The notes under the pieces were generated by a model. The model ran no database searches. It was given only the letters and a program-made list of their open reading frames with translations, and was not told the DNA's origin. A DNA stretch of 64,000 bases from JAWXUC01 sp044432975 (GTDB lineage Bacteria; Pseudomonadota; Alphaproteobacteria; RF32; CAG-239), in NCBI GenBank assembly GCA_044432975.1, contig JAWXUC010000003.1:1-64000 (forward strand), written 5' to 3'. Both the position numbers and the translations under genes were made by a program. Below, one piece after another: positions 8,789 through 17,955 of the stretch. The stretch's first letter is position 1, and the number at the start of each line of letters is the position of its first letter.

Positions 8789-9628
8789 ATGACTATGCAG
8801 ACTACAAAACCTAATCCTAAAGACAATGGTGCCGTTATTATTGACATTGATGGCGTTGTTAATAAAATGTCTAACAGACGGTTTTATGCTCAATTTATTA
8901 TCAATACATGTATTGCCTTAAGGCATGTTACACCAAATCGTAAAAGCATTATTGAAAGTATTAAATTGTTTAAAAAAGAAGGCTCAAATGGTTTGTTTTG
9001 TTATATAAGAAAAATGAGCAAAGATGATAAAGCTTATAAAAAGATTTGTGATGAAATTACAGGAAGCCTAAACTATAAGCGTTTGCCTAAAGAAGAAAAA
9101 TTAGGAGAATATCTAAGAGAGTTAGCTAAACGCAAAAGAATTATTGTAAGAACAGATGGACTGTCTTCTGTAGGTAAAAAGGTTTGGGAGCAAGTTGTTG
9201 GTGATAGCTATCCTCAAGAAAAAGTTGCTTTCTTTGGAATAAATGAAACTAATTTTGCACTAAAGACATCTGAAAATGGGTGGGACTTTGCAGCCGAAAA
9301 TGGCATTAATCTTTCTTCTTCTTATCTCCTTGATGATAGAGCAAAAAACAGAGTTCATGCTGAAAGATTTGGTATAAAGACACTTGCTGTTTCTGAAGAA
9401 AAACCTCTTTCTTATTTCTTAAGAGGAATGAGTGAGGCTGCAAAAAAAGAAACAAATATTGAATATTTTACAGACCTTATGACTGTTTCTGAAGAAAAAG
9501 ATTCAACAAAAGACAGGATTGCGCAAATAAAAACTCATGATTTATTTGTGTCATCAAAAAAGAAAGTAAAAAAATTAATTAGGTCATCTAATAAAGGACT
9601 AGATATCCAATTGCAAAGACAATTCTAA
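8789..9628 (+). CDS. HAD-superfamily hydrolase-like protein
   Basis: 279 residues with recognisable HAD motifs: motif I DIDGVVN (nucleophile Asp and acid/base Asp, residues ~19-25), motif II VRTDG, a following lysine region, and motif IV LLDDRAKNR. The aspartate set for a phosphatase is present; substrate unknown. There is an insertion between motif I and the core (cap). The C-terminus is lysine-rich and probably disordered. Preceded by SD AAAGGGAATA and a perfect promoter. It converges with batD and the stop codons overlap. Confidence 0.75.
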   Translation: MTMQTTKPNPKDNGAVIIDIDGVVNKMSNRRFYAQFIINTCIALRHVTPNRKSIIESIKLFKKEGSNGLFCYIRKMSKDDKAYKKICDEITGSLNYKRLPKEEKLGEYLRELAKRKRIIVRTDGLSSVGKKVWEQVVGDSYPQEKVAFFGINETNFALKTSENGWDFAAENGINLSSSYLLDDRAKNRVHAERFGIKTLAVSEEKPLSYFLRGMSEAAKKETNIEYFTDLMTVSEEKDSTKDRIAQIKTHDLFVSSKKKVKKLIRSSNKGLDIQLQRQF

Positions 9629-11259
9629 TTATATAATTTTGGCAAGATGTTTTCTTCTGTCTTATTTGATTTTTTATCAGCTATTTTTTTGAAAGATATC
9701 AAAAAGTCTTTTAATTTAAAATTACTGTGCTTTCCATAAAGGCTTTGATATAAATTATCTATTTGGTTTTGAAAATCTTTATCTGCAACTTTTTTTGCAA
9801 CATCTTTTATATTGAAAACACTGTCAAATTTGCTTTGTCCCCAGCTTAATAAATTGGTTTCTAACTCTTTGCTGTTTTTTGAAATTAAGACTTGTCTTTT
9901 TAGGCTTATTCTTTTAGGTCTGGCAAAAAACAAACCAATAACAACCCCAACCCCTAATGCTGAAGCTATTAGTAAATAAAAATGATTATTGTTATCTTTT
10001 GACTGTTGGTTAGAAGGTAAGCTTGGTTCTACAGTTTTTTCTGTACTTTTATCAACTTCTTTTGCAATTTTTTCTTTTGCCTGAGCAACAACGTTACCAC
10101 CCATTATATATACTTTTTCTGCTGGTAATGTTACTGTTTTAATTTGATGGTTATTGACATCAAACCAATCTAGTGAGATTGCGGGCAATTCTACTTCTCC
10201 GCCTATTTGAGGAATGTAGGTGTGTTCAAATGTTTTTTTAGATACTACAAAACCATCAATAACATCATTTGTTGAAACAGGTTTGTTAGGATATTGTTTT
10301 AAGTCTTCTGATTTTGCAAAATTTAATTCTGGCAACTGAGTATCTAAAACACCTGTTGCGGTTAAGATTATTTGTCTTTTTATAGGTTGACCAACTTCAT
10401 ATTTTGAAGTTAAGAATTTATCTGTTAAGCTAACATCACTGGCTGGCAACCACCACCCTGATTGCCAACTTGTTGGAGCTGGTTTTATATTAACAACTTC
10501 TTCGTTAACTCTTAAAGCTATTGGCTTTTTTTGAGTTGCAAAGTCAAATCCCATATTGGCAAAAATTGTGCCACCAAAAGGATCTCTAAAGTTTAATTTT
10601 TCAACTTGATAGCCGTGCATTTCAAAAGCAGGAATTTTTAACTTTCCGCTTGATTGGGGAAATAAAGCATAATGAAAAGTTATCTTTCTAAGTTTTTTGC
10701 CGTTTTCCATAAAGCTTTCAATATCATAATCACCCAAACTTTTTACAATAAAGTCTTGAGTATCTGAAAAGCGAGGTTCTGAAAGCTCTAGCCCACCGTC
10801 ATCTATTAACTCAAGAGAATAATTTAATTGCTCTTGCACATAGGCTGAAGTTTTTTCTAAAATACCACTTAATTTTGCAATTTGTTTTTCTACAGATTTT
10901 ATTTCAGAACTAGGAACAACATCTATGGTCAAAGAATTTGTTTTAATATTACCTATAGATATTGGATTAATAACAAAGCTTCCTTCTGTTTGAGGCATTA
11001 AAGTTAAGTTATATTCAATGCTTTGTTTCATAAAGCCATTAACAATTTGAGTGTTAAAAGAGTTGCCAATAGATAAAATTTGAAAATTTTCTTTTAAAGG
11101 ATAAAAGTCTGGATCTTCTCCTGTTTGTTTATCTATACTTAAGGTTAAACGAAAGCTTTGACCATAAGCAACAGGATTTTCATCTACACTTATAGTTGCT
11201 GTTTGTGCGTGTGCATTAAAACTCATTAAAAATAAGAATAAATATAAATATTTTTTCAT
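9625..11259 (-). CDS. batD: BatD-type oxygen-tolerance membrane protein
   Basis: 544 residues with an N-terminal signal peptide (FNAHAQ site), a long extracytoplasmic part with beta-sandwich repeats typical of BatD, and one transmembrane helix near residues 425-445 followed by a cytoplasmic tail. Last gene of the operon 14250-9625; its ATG overlaps the stop of the preceding VWA/TPR gene (TAATG), implying translational coupling. Bat proteins are linked to aerotolerance and envelope stress in Bacteroides and Leptospira; biochemical function is not settled. Confidence 0.85.
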   Translation of the reverse strand: MKKYLYLFLFLMSFNAHAQTATISVDENPVAYGQSFRLTLSIDKQTGEDPDFYPLKENFQILSIGNSFNTQIVNGFMKQSIEYNLTLMPQTEGSFVINPISIGNIKTNSLTIDVVPSSEIKSVEKQIAKLSGILEKTSAYVQEQLNYSLELIDDGGLELSEPRFSDTQDFIVKSLGDYDIESFMENGKKLRKITFHYALFPQSSGKLKIPAFEMHGYQVEKLNFRDPFGGTIFANMGFDFATQKKPIALRVNEEVVNIKPAPTSWQSGWWLPASDVSLTDKFLTSKYEVGQPIKRQIILTATGVLDTQLPELNFAKSEDLKQYPNKPVSTNDVIDGFVVSKKTFEHTYIPQIGGEVELPAISLDWFDVNNHQIKTVTLPAEKVYIMGGNVVAQAKEKIAKEVDKSTEKTVEPSLPSNQQSKDNNNHFYLLIASALGVGVVIGLFFARPKRISLKRQVLISKNSKELETNLLSWGQSKFDSVFNIKDVAKKVADKDFQNQIDNLYQSLYGKHSNFKLKDFLISFKKIADKKSNKTEENILPKLYN

Positions 11260-12836
11260 TATTGTCCTCTTTGTCTTTTGATATGTTCTTTATAAATGAA
11301 AGCTCTTAAAAGTCCGCCGTTGTCTTCGGGAATTTCTCTAAACTGTTGTTCTCTGGCTTGAGCTTTTTCTGAATACATTTCTTCTTCCTCGCCCTCTTCT
11401 TTATCGCTTTCTTTTCCTGGAGTTACAGGAGCTTCTTGTTGTTGAGCTGATTGTTTTTGCTTGTCTTGAGGGACGTCGGGGGCGTCGTCCCCTACATTGT
11501 TATTTTGTGAATCATCTTGATTATCTTGATTATTTTCAGAATCTTTAGATTGCTCATTATTTTGTTTATTATCATCATCTTGATTATTCTGATTTTGGTC
11601 TTGGTTATTTTGATCATCTTTTTGATTGTCATCTTGTTTTTGCTCTTGTTGTTTGTTTTGTTGTTGATTATCTTGATTTTTATCACTTTGATTTTGTTTG
11701 TTTTGCTCATCTTGATTTTTATCTTGATTTTCATCTTGATTGTCTTGATTATTTTGGTTTTGTTGTTGCTGATTTTGCTGTTGTTGTTTTAAGTATTCTA
11801 AATTAAACTTTGCATCTTCATGACTTGGATTTTTTGCTAAAACGCTTTCATATTTTTTTATTGCGCCTTCAATATCTCCTGATTTTGCTAGAGCGTTTCC
11901 TTGATTGTATTCATCTGAAAACAAATTAACGGCATTTTTATAATCGCCACTTTTATACATACTTGATGCTTGCCAATCTTTATTTTTAAATGTTTGTGTT
12001 GCTGTTTGATAATCTCCTACTTCAAAAGATTTTAATCCTTCTTGATTGGCGTTTAAAAACAAACCAGCATTTGCATTAAAACTAAACAATAACAAAAAAG
12101 CAAACAGACCTCTTCTAAAAAAATATAAACAAATTAAAGCTGGCAAAATTAAAAAATAATATCCACAATCTGCCCATTCTATTGTTTTGTTTGAGCTTTC
12201 TTTTAAATCTGAGGTTTTACTATTCAAGCCATTTATAAACCCCTGAACATCAACATTTTCATTATTACTCAAAACAATAATCTGTCCATTATTAAACCCT
12301 GCATCAATCAGTTTTTGTTTTGCATATTGCTTTGCCTTATTAATATCGTTGCCATTTGTTGGCATGATAGAATGATTAACCTGTCCTAATAAATTGGCAA
12401 TAACATTTTTATCTTCTGTTATTGGAGAAATTAAAAAAGGCTCATTTGTATAAACCACCAATCCTAAAGATAAGTTTTTGGTTTCTGAAATTAAATCTTG
12501 AATTGTAAATTTAAATTTATCTAAATCTTCTGGCGTTGTATCGCTTGATAAATCAAGAGCCAACATCACGGCATTTTGTTCTGTATAATTTGGTATTTCT
12601 GTTTTTTTCCAACTTGGACCAGATATGGCAATAATCAACATAAAAACACCAATCAAGTTAACCCACCACTTTAACTGTTTTTTATTACCGCTTGTTTTTG
12701 CAGAAAGAAAAACTAATAGCTCTTTATCTACTATCTTTGACCATGCAGAATCATTTAATCCTGTTTTTTTAATAAATTTTACTAAAAAAGGAATAATCAA
12801 TAACAATAATAAATACCAAGGACGAAGAAAAATCAT
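11259..12836 (-). CDS. BatB/BatC-like fused VWA-TPR membrane protein
   Basis: 525 residues combining what are often separate BatB and BatC genes. Two N-terminal membrane helices flank a VWA domain whose MIDAS reads DLSSD instead of DxSxS, so metal binding may be lost. A third membrane segment (~228-250) is followed by TPR-like repeats (KNKDWQASSMYKSGDYKNAV; GDIEGAIKKYESVL), then a ~100-residue tract of Asn, Gln, Asp and Lys. A palindromic repeat is inserted in-frame at 11470-11496. It overlaps batA by 4 bp. Probably a cytoplasmic-membrane scaffold in the Bat complex. Confidence 0.85.
   Translation of the reverse strand: MIFLRPWYLLLLLIIPFLVKFIKKTGLNDSAWSKIVDKELLVFLSAKTSGNKKQLKWWVNLIGVFMLIIAISGPSWKKTEIPNYTEQNAVMLALDLSSDTTPEDLDKFKFTIQDLISETKNLSLGLVVYTNEPFLISPITEDKNVIANLLGQVNHSIMPTNGNDINKAKQYAKQKLIDAGFNNGQIIVLSNNENVDVQGFINGLNSKTSDLKESSNKTIEWADCGYYFLILPALICLYFFRRGLFAFLLLFSFNANAGLFLNANQEGLKSFEVGDYQTATQTFKNKDWQASSMYKSGDYKNAVNLFSDEYNQGNALAKSGDIEGAIKKYESVLAKNPSHEDAKFNLEYLKQQQQNQQQQNQNNQDNQDENQDKNQDEQNKQNQSDKNQDNQQQNKQQEQKQDDNQKDDQNNQDQNQNNQDDDNKQNNEQSKDSENNQDNQDDSQNNNVGDDAPDVPQDKQKQSAQQQEAPVTPGKESDKEEGEEEEMYSEKAQAREQQFREIPEDNGGLLRAFIYKEHIKRQRGQ
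11470..11496. repeat. Palindromic repeat inserted inside a coding sequence
   Basis: GGGACG...CGTC.TCCCCTACA matches intergenic copies of the same family at 53974-54003 and 50943-51060. Here it lies in-frame in the BatB/C gene and encodes VGDDAPDVP in the disordered tract, as Rickettsia palindromic elements do. Confidence 0.7.
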
Positions 12837-13801
12837 GAGTTTCTCCTTTGATATAAAACCATAAATAGAACGCTTAACACCAATGCCATTAAGGCTGGAA
12901 TATAAAACATTTCTTTGGTTAAAACAAGAATTTTATCTTCATTATCTATTGGCTCTAGTTTATCAATTTCTTGATATGCTCTTGCTAGCTCATTTGCTGA
13001 AGATGCTTTAAAATATCTGCCTTTTGTTAAGTCTGCAATTTGTTTTAAGCTTTTTTCATCAAAGCCTTGAGAACCAAAAATAGAATTCATAAAGTTTTCT
13101 TGATTACCAACACCGATTGTATATATTTTAACACCTTCTTCTTGAGCCATTTGAGTTGCCTGAGCAACAGAAATAAAGCCATCATTACTTTCACCATCAG
13201 TTAATAAAATCATTACTTTTTTATCTTTATCTGGTTCATCTTTTAAATATTTCAATCCCAAACCCAAAGCATCTCCGATTGCGGTTGATTCCCCTGCCAT
13301 ACCTGCTTCTGTTTTTGATAATATATCTATAACAGATTTTGTATCATAAGTTATGGGAGACTGCAAATATGCTCGAGTAGCAAACAACACCAAACCAACT
13401 TTATCTCCTGTTCTGTTTTTGATAAATTGGCTTGCGATGTTTTTAACACCTGTTAATCTGTCTTGACGCCTTGCATTATAAACAAAATCTCTTTCTTGCA
13501 TTGATGGAGAAATATCCATAATCATAACAACATTTCTGCTTTCTGAATTAATTTTAATAGGCTCTGACTTTATTACAGGACGCATCAATGCTAAAACTAA
13601 AAAAGCCCAAATAATAAACATATAAAAAAACTTTGAACTACCAGATTTAACACCACCTTGTCCTGAACCTAAACTTTGTAAATCTTTTAAAAAAGGAATC
13701 CGCAAAGAAGCTCCTAAGCTTTCTTTTTTTTGTGGTAAAATATGTTGTATAATTAAGGGCAAAAAAACGAGAACCCATAAATCAAAATACAAAAAACTCA
13801 T
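12833..13801 (-). CDS. batA: BatA-type VWA-domain membrane protein
   Basis: 322 residues: an N-terminal membrane helix pair, a VWA domain with an intact MIDAS (MDISPSMQ near residue 95), downstream TxxG/DGES elements (LLTDGESNDG), and a C-terminal helix. The family sits in the cytoplasmic membrane with the VWA domain exposed and usually works with a MoxR AAA ATPase. No moxR or DUF58 gene is visible next to it, which is unusual. It overlaps both neighbours by 4 bp (ATGA), so it is translationally coupled. Confidence 0.9.
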   Translation of the reverse strand: MSFLYFDLWVLVFLPLIIQHILPQKKESLGASLRIPFLKDLQSLGSGQGGVKSGSSKFFYMFIIWAFLVLALMRPVIKSEPIKINSESRNVVMIMDISPSMQERDFVYNARRQDRLTGVKNIASQFIKNRTGDKVGLVLFATRAYLQSPITYDTKSVIDILSKTEAGMAGESTAIGDALGLGLKYLKDEPDKDKKVMILLTDGESNDGFISVAQATQMAQEEGVKIYTIGVGNQENFMNSIFGSQGFDEKSLKQIADLTKGRYFKASSANELARAYQEIDKLEPIDNEDKILVLTKEMFYIPALMALVLSVLFMVLYQRRNS

Positions 13802-14250
13802 AGATTTTCTCCTATAAATTTATAGGTAAAATGCTTTATGTTTTCAGCATTAACTTCTGTATATTTTGTATTGTCTTTATTTAAGTATGGAGCATTTATT
13901 AATAAATCCCAAGAATCCTTATCTAAATTAAATGAACATCTTGAATCTAAAAACTCTTGCCACTCTATACCTTTTAAATATAGGGCGTCTTTGTACTTAT
14001 AAACACAAATTCTTCTTAAAACTTCTGAGCATGCAACAGCAAATAAGACCGGAGATTTTATATCTGCAGCATCGATAACTCTTTTTGCATATCTGCTTCT
14101 TGAATATTTTATGGCTTTTTTAATTACTTTATATATGACAATTAACAAAATTATTGCAGATAAAACAAAATACCACCCTATTGCTGGCGGAAAAAAAGAA
14201 ACACCGTCTGGGAGGTGTATATCCCTTAATTCTGGCAAATTATCTTCCAT
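13798..14250 (-). CDS. DUF4381-type membrane protein of the Bat operon
   Basis: About 150 residues. The start ATG at 14250 gives MEDNLPELRDIHLP; a TTG three codons upstream is a weaker alternative. The sequence LPDGVSFFPPAIGWY followed by one transmembrane helix is typical of the DUF4381 proteins found in moxR-bat operons. The cytoplasmic part is helical. First gene of the batA-batB/C-batD transcription unit. No clear SD is present. Confidence 0.75.
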   Translation of the reverse strand: MEDNLPELRDIHLPDGVSFFPPAIGWYFVLSAIILLIVIYKVIKKAIKYSRSRYAKRVIDAADIKSPVLFAVACSEVLRRICVYKYKDALYLKGIEWQEFLDSRCSFNLDKDSWDLLINAPYLNKDNTKYTEVNAENIKHFTYKFIGENL

Positions 14251-14294
14251 AAAAAACAATATAGAATATTTATAAAAAATATCAAGACTTGAGA

Positions 14295-14828
14295 TTAGTT
14301 TTGTGCATTATTAAAAATAGTTTTAATATAATCCACAACCTCTGGATTATCCCAATCTGCCTTACCTTTTATTTGGGCTATTAGACCTCCTGTAGGGCTT
14401 ATTAAAAACATTCTGGGAGTTGAAAAAATTGCAAAATCTTCACCTATTTCATTGTTTTTATCTAAATAACTTTGCAAGTTATAACCTTTATATTTATCTA
14501 TAAACTCTTGACTTTCACTAGGCTTTTTCCATTCATTTTCTGATGATATCATCAGAAACATTGCACCTGTTGTATTATAAATATCTTCGGCAAATTTACT
14601 TAATTCATCCAGTCCTCTAACACATGGAACACAATTTCTTGACCAATAAAACATAACAATGGGCTTTGATTGAAAGTCTGCGATTTCATATTTTTCTTCA
14701 TTGATATCATAAAAAACAACATCAGAAACACTTGTCTGAATGTCATAAACATGTACATTTTCTTCTTGAGCAAAACAATTAAAAATGCAAAAATAAAAAA
14801 CTATTAAAAAAATTGATGTTTTTTTCAT
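14295..14828 (-). CDS. TlpA/ResA-like thiol-disulfide oxidoreductase
   Basis: 177 residues with a signal peptide (IFNCFAQ) and a thioredoxin fold: redox motif CVPC in WSRNCVPCVRGL and the cis-proline TPRMF. It would act in the periplasm, reducing disulfides for protein or cytochrome maturation; the exact partner is unknown. It lies directly upstream of the Bat operon on the same strand with a 44-bp gap and may share its transcript. Confidence 0.85.
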   Translation of the reverse strand: MKKTSIFLIVFYFCIFNCFAQEENVHVYDIQTSVSDVVFYDINEEKYEIADFQSKPIVMFYWSRNCVPCVRGLDELSKFAEDIYNTTGAMFLMISSENEWKKPSESQEFIDKYKGYNLQSYLDKNNEIGEDFAIFSTPRMFLISPTGGLIAQIKGKADWDNPEVVDYIKTIFNNAQN

Positions 14829-14831
14829 ATG

Positions 14832-14872
14832 TTAACCTTTTTTCAAGTTATATAATATTATAATAAGGTTAA
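14832..14872. promoter_or_regulatory. Inverted repeat in the divergent promoter region
   Basis: TTAACCTT at 14832-14839 and its complement AAGGTTAA at 14865-14872, separated by 25 bp containing TATAAT. It lies between the divergent tlpA-like and lipoprotein genes and could be an operator. Confidence 0.35.
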
Positions 14873-14894
14873 ATTATAATTAAAGAGAGGTTTT

Positions 14895-15014
14895 ATGGTA
14901 AGATATATTTTGGTTTTGTCTTTAATAATGTTTAGTTTGTCTGGATGCGGAAAAAAATCTGCACCAATGCCTATTGAAGGCTCTGGATATCCACACACAT
15001 ACCCTAGGATGTAA
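14895..15014 (+). CDS. Small LptM-type lipoprotein
   Basis: A 39-codon ORF, short enough to be missed. It has SD AGAGAGG, a hydrophobic signal and lipobox LSGC followed by GKKSAP, and ends YPHTYPRM. This is the pattern of alphaproteobacterial LptM (YifL-like) lipoproteins, whose mature part keeps CGKKGP and a TYPR-type end. LptM assists oxidative assembly of LptD in the outer membrane in E. coli. In many alphaproteobacteria it precedes lysA; here the terY-like gene starts 3 nt after the stop. Confidence 0.75.
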   Translation: MVRYILVLSLIMFSLSGCGKKSAPMPIEGSGYPHTYPRM

Positions 15015-15017
15015 AAT

Positions 15018-15704
15018 ATGGCTGATACTTTATTTGAAAACGACATGATTCCCTATGTTGAATTTGCTGATAATGCAAATGAACGTACTCCTTGCGTATT
15101 AGTTTTAGACTGCTCTGGTTCTATGAGAGGAGAACCTATTGAGCAACTTAATATTGGTCTAAAAGCACTTGAACATGAGCTTAAAGAAGATATTGATGCT
15201 TCTTCTAGAGTGCAACTGTTAATCATTAAAGCTTATGGCAAAGACGAATGCGAGATTTCTGCTGATTGGATTGATGCCATGAATTTTGAAGCACCTAAAA
15301 TGGAAGCTAATGGTTTAACTCCTCTTGGAAAAGCAGTTGATTTGGCACTAAAGAAAATTGAAACACAAAAAGTTTTGTATGATAATTGCGGAATAACATC
15401 TAAAAGACCTTGGATATTTTTAATTTCTGATGGTGAGCCAACAGATTATGATTGGGAAATAATTGCAAAAAAAGCAATAAAAGCTCAAGAACAAAAAAAG
15501 GTTGTTATTCACGCTGTTGGCACAAAAGACGCTAACCTTGAAAAGCTTGCAAAATTTTCTATTATGCAACCTAAAAGACTTTCTGGTTTGCGCTTTACAG
15601 AATTTTTCTTGTGGCTGTCTCGTAGTGTGTCTTGTATTTCTAAGGCTTCACCTTCAACATCTGATCAATTAGACGATATAGGCGACTGGTATGAAGAAGA
15701 ATAG
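15018..15704 (+). CDS. TerY-like VWA-domain protein
   Basis: 228 residues, almost entirely one VWA domain. The MIDAS is intact: DCSGSM near residue 31, TPLGKAV, and SDGEPTDYD. It matches the cytosolic TerY family. It is the first gene of the triad VWA-PP2C-kinase described as the TerY-phosphorylation (TerY-P) module in comparative genomics, where the VWA protein is thought to be the scaffold controlled by the phosphatase and kinase. It overlaps the next gene by 14 bp. Confidence 0.88.
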   Translation: MADTLFENDMIPYVEFADNANERTPCVLVLDCSGSMRGEPIEQLNIGLKALEHELKEDIDASSRVQLLIIKAYGKDECEISADWIDAMNFEAPKMEANGLTPLGKAVDLALKKIETQKVLYDNCGITSKRPWIFLISDGEPTDYDWEIIAKKAIKAQEQKKVVIHAVGTKDANLEKLAKFSIMQPKRLSGLRFTEFFLWLSRSVSCISKASPSTSDQLDDIGDWYEEE

Positions 15705-16413
15705 TCATCATAATGTTGCAATTTCTGTTAAAGGAAATAAAAATACCAAACAAGATTTGCCTTGTCAGGACTTTTTTGTTTTTCATTGTTGTGGACACAA
15801 GACTTGGGGAATCGTTTCTGACGGTGCCGGCAGTGCAATTCATGCTAAAATTGGGGCTAAAATAATTTGCAACACTATAAATGACCACTTACACCATGCT
15901 TCAATCACAAATGTTAAAGAAAAAATTATTGAAGCAATTGAAGATGCAAGAAAAAAAATAATCCGCCACAGGCTTAATAAAGAAAAAAACTTAAAAGATT
16001 TTGCAGCAACTTTAATTGGCTTTTTTTATCATAATAAAGAAGGAATTATGTTTCATATTGGAGACGGTGCTGGAATCGGTTTAGATAAAGAAAAAAACAC
16101 AACCATTTCTACTCCTCATAATGGCTATTTTGCTTGTGAGACATTTTTTTATACAATGGATGATTGGAAGTCTCACCTTAGATTTACAAAAATAAAAAAT
16201 CTAAAATCCATCTTTTTATTAACCGACGGAATCACCCCTTTTGCGCTTGATGGAAACAAATTAAGAGAAAACTTTTTATTACCTATTGATGATTACTTTT
16301 GTTCTAACAAAACTAAAGCGCAAAAGATGAGATCTTTAGAAAAAACTTTAGATAATGAAAAAATTAGAAAACTAAACTCTGATGACAAAACTCTATTGTG
16401 GTGTGAATTATGA
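15691..16413 (+). CDS. PP2C-type serine/threonine phosphatase of the TerY-P triad
   Basis: 240 residues with the PP2C metal-binding aspartates: SDGAGS (motif 2), FHIGDGAG, LLTDGITPF and a C-terminal SDDKTLLW. It lacks extra domains, as usual for the triad phosphatase. It would dephosphorylate the partner kinase or the VWA protein using Mn/Mg. It starts inside the terY-like gene and overlaps the kinase start by 4 bp (ATGA), so all three are coupled. Confidence 0.88.
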   Translation: MKKNSHHNVAISVKGNKNTKQDLPCQDFFVFHCCGHKTWGIVSDGAGSAIHAKIGAKIICNTINDHLHHASITNVKEKIIEAIEDARKKIIRHRLNKEKNLKDFAATLIGFFYHNKEGIMFHIGDGAGIGLDKEKNTTISTPHNGYFACETFFYTMDDWKSHLRFTKIKNLKSIFLLTDGITPFALDGNKLRENFLLPIDDYFCSNKTKAQKMRSLEKTLDNEKIRKLNSDDKTLLWCEL

Positions 16414-17852
16414 AATATAACGCATTATATGCAGATTTAACGTGTAAAGAAATTGAACTTGATGTTCAAATTCATCGTGGTGGAGCTTCTGGTAAAATCT
16501 GTCATATTAAAAATATGCCAAATAAAGTTGCAAAAATTTTTCATACAAATAAAAATTCTGCAATAAATAGAGCAAAGCTTGAAGCTATGTTATTAAACCC
16601 GCCTGCAATTGAAGATATAAATAAAGACGGAGAAACTTTTTGCCAAATTGCATGGCCAGAAGCTGTTCTTGAAGATGAAAATGGATTTTGTGTTGGCTAT
16701 ATTATGCCGTTAATAAACTTAGAAAAAGCGGTATCTCTTGACCATTTAATGCAAAAAGCTGTTAGAAAAAAACTCAACCTTTCAGAAAAATATGTATATA
16801 GAATGTTTGCAGCATATAACGTCGCCTCTATTGTGGCAGAGCTACACAAGAAAGGACATTTTATAATAGATTTAAAGCCCTCTAATATATATGTTTATAA
16901 AGACAATATGTTTGCGTGCCTTTTGGACTGCGATGGATTTTCGATTAAAGGAGAAAAAAACAATCGTTACCCAGCTGAATTTGTTTCTGAAGAATACATA
17001 TTGCCCGAAGGCATTAAAATGAGTGTTGATGAAATGAATATAGAGCAAGATAAATTTGCTTTATCTGTTTTAATATTTAAATTATTAAACAACGGAATTC
17101 ATCCTTTTGCAGGTTCTCCTCATAAAAGAGATACAAAACTATTAAGTATTCAAGATAGAATATTTAATTATAATTATCCTTATGCTTTGTTTCCTGACAA
17201 ATATCAAGCGCCTCACCCATATTCTATGCACCAATATTTTGACAAACAAACACTTGATATGTTTGATGCTTCTTTTGGTGAAAACACCAAGCGTCCTAGC
17301 GCTTTTGAATGGCAAAAACACTTAAGAGATATTATATCTCAAGTTAAAACTTGTAAAAAAAACAAAAACCACAATTTTTGGACTAATAAAGGATGTGGCT
17401 TATGTGCTGTTGATAACAAGTTCTTTCATAATATGAACGAGAAAAAAGAAGAAAAAGAAAAGCAAAAACTTATTAGAGGTATGGAAGCAAAAGAGCTGAC
17501 CACAGAACGTATCGAAGAAAACAAACGATTAGAAAAAAAACAAGAAAAACAAAAAAACTATTTATCTGCTTTTTTATACCTTTTTTATATATTATTGCTG
17601 GGAGGTTTTTATAACTTTGTCTCTCCATTTTCAGACAGCATTAAAAGCATCGGCTTAAGCGGACAAATTATGTTTGTGGTTTTAATATTAATGATTATAA
17701 ATATTTTAATTTATAAATTTGAAAAAAACATAACACTGTTAGAAAAGCAAAACATCAAAATCATCATGCAAACTTATGCTTTTGTTTGTTTTATTATAAG
17801 CTTTTTTGTAATTAACAATATTGATTTTAGCTTTTTGAAATTAATCTTATAG
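16410..17852 (+). CDS. Membrane-tethered protein kinase of the TerY-P triad
   Basis: 480 residues. The N-terminal kinase domain has a glycine loop (HRGGASGK), a lysine in KVAKIF, a catalytic loop IIDLKPSNIYV (~153, Asp present, HRD arginine absent) and DCDGF in place of DFG (~171). A Cys/His cluster (314-332, CKK...GCGLC) looks like the zinc ribbon seen in triad kinases. A charged coiled coil and three membrane helices (~383-403, 418-437, 450-470) finish the protein. The membrane anchor puts the signalling module at the inner face of the membrane. Confidence 0.85.
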   Translation: MKYNALYADLTCKEIELDVQIHRGGASGKICHIKNMPNKVAKIFHTNKNSAINRAKLEAMLLNPPAIEDINKDGETFCQIAWPEAVLEDENGFCVGYIMPLINLEKAVSLDHLMQKAVRKKLNLSEKYVYRMFAAYNVASIVAELHKKGHFIIDLKPSNIYVYKDNMFACLLDCDGFSIKGEKNNRYPAEFVSEEYILPEGIKMSVDEMNIEQDKFALSVLIFKLLNNGIHPFAGSPHKRDTKLLSIQDRIFNYNYPYALFPDKYQAPHPYSMHQYFDKQTLDMFDASFGENTKRPSAFEWQKHLRDIISQVKTCKKNKNHNFWTNKGCGLCAVDNKFFHNMNEKKEEKEKQKLIRGMEAKELTTERIEENKRLEKKQEKQKNYLSAFLYLFYILLLGGFYNFVSPFSDSIKSIGLSGQIMFVVLILMIINILIYKFEKNITLLEKQNIKIIMQTYAFVCFIISFFVINNIDFSFLKLIL

Positions 17853-17955
17853 CATTTACTTTTAATTAATTTTTTATGTATAAACTACTATTGTTCAACA
17901 AGTTAATCTATTAAAACACAATACTTTAACTATATAAAATAAAAAGGGGAAAAAA

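Noticed and set aside
11492..11792. Open frames on both strands rich in Ile/Lys or Ile/Leu
   Set aside because: They are shadows of the Asn/Gln/Asp codon tract of the BatB/C gene.
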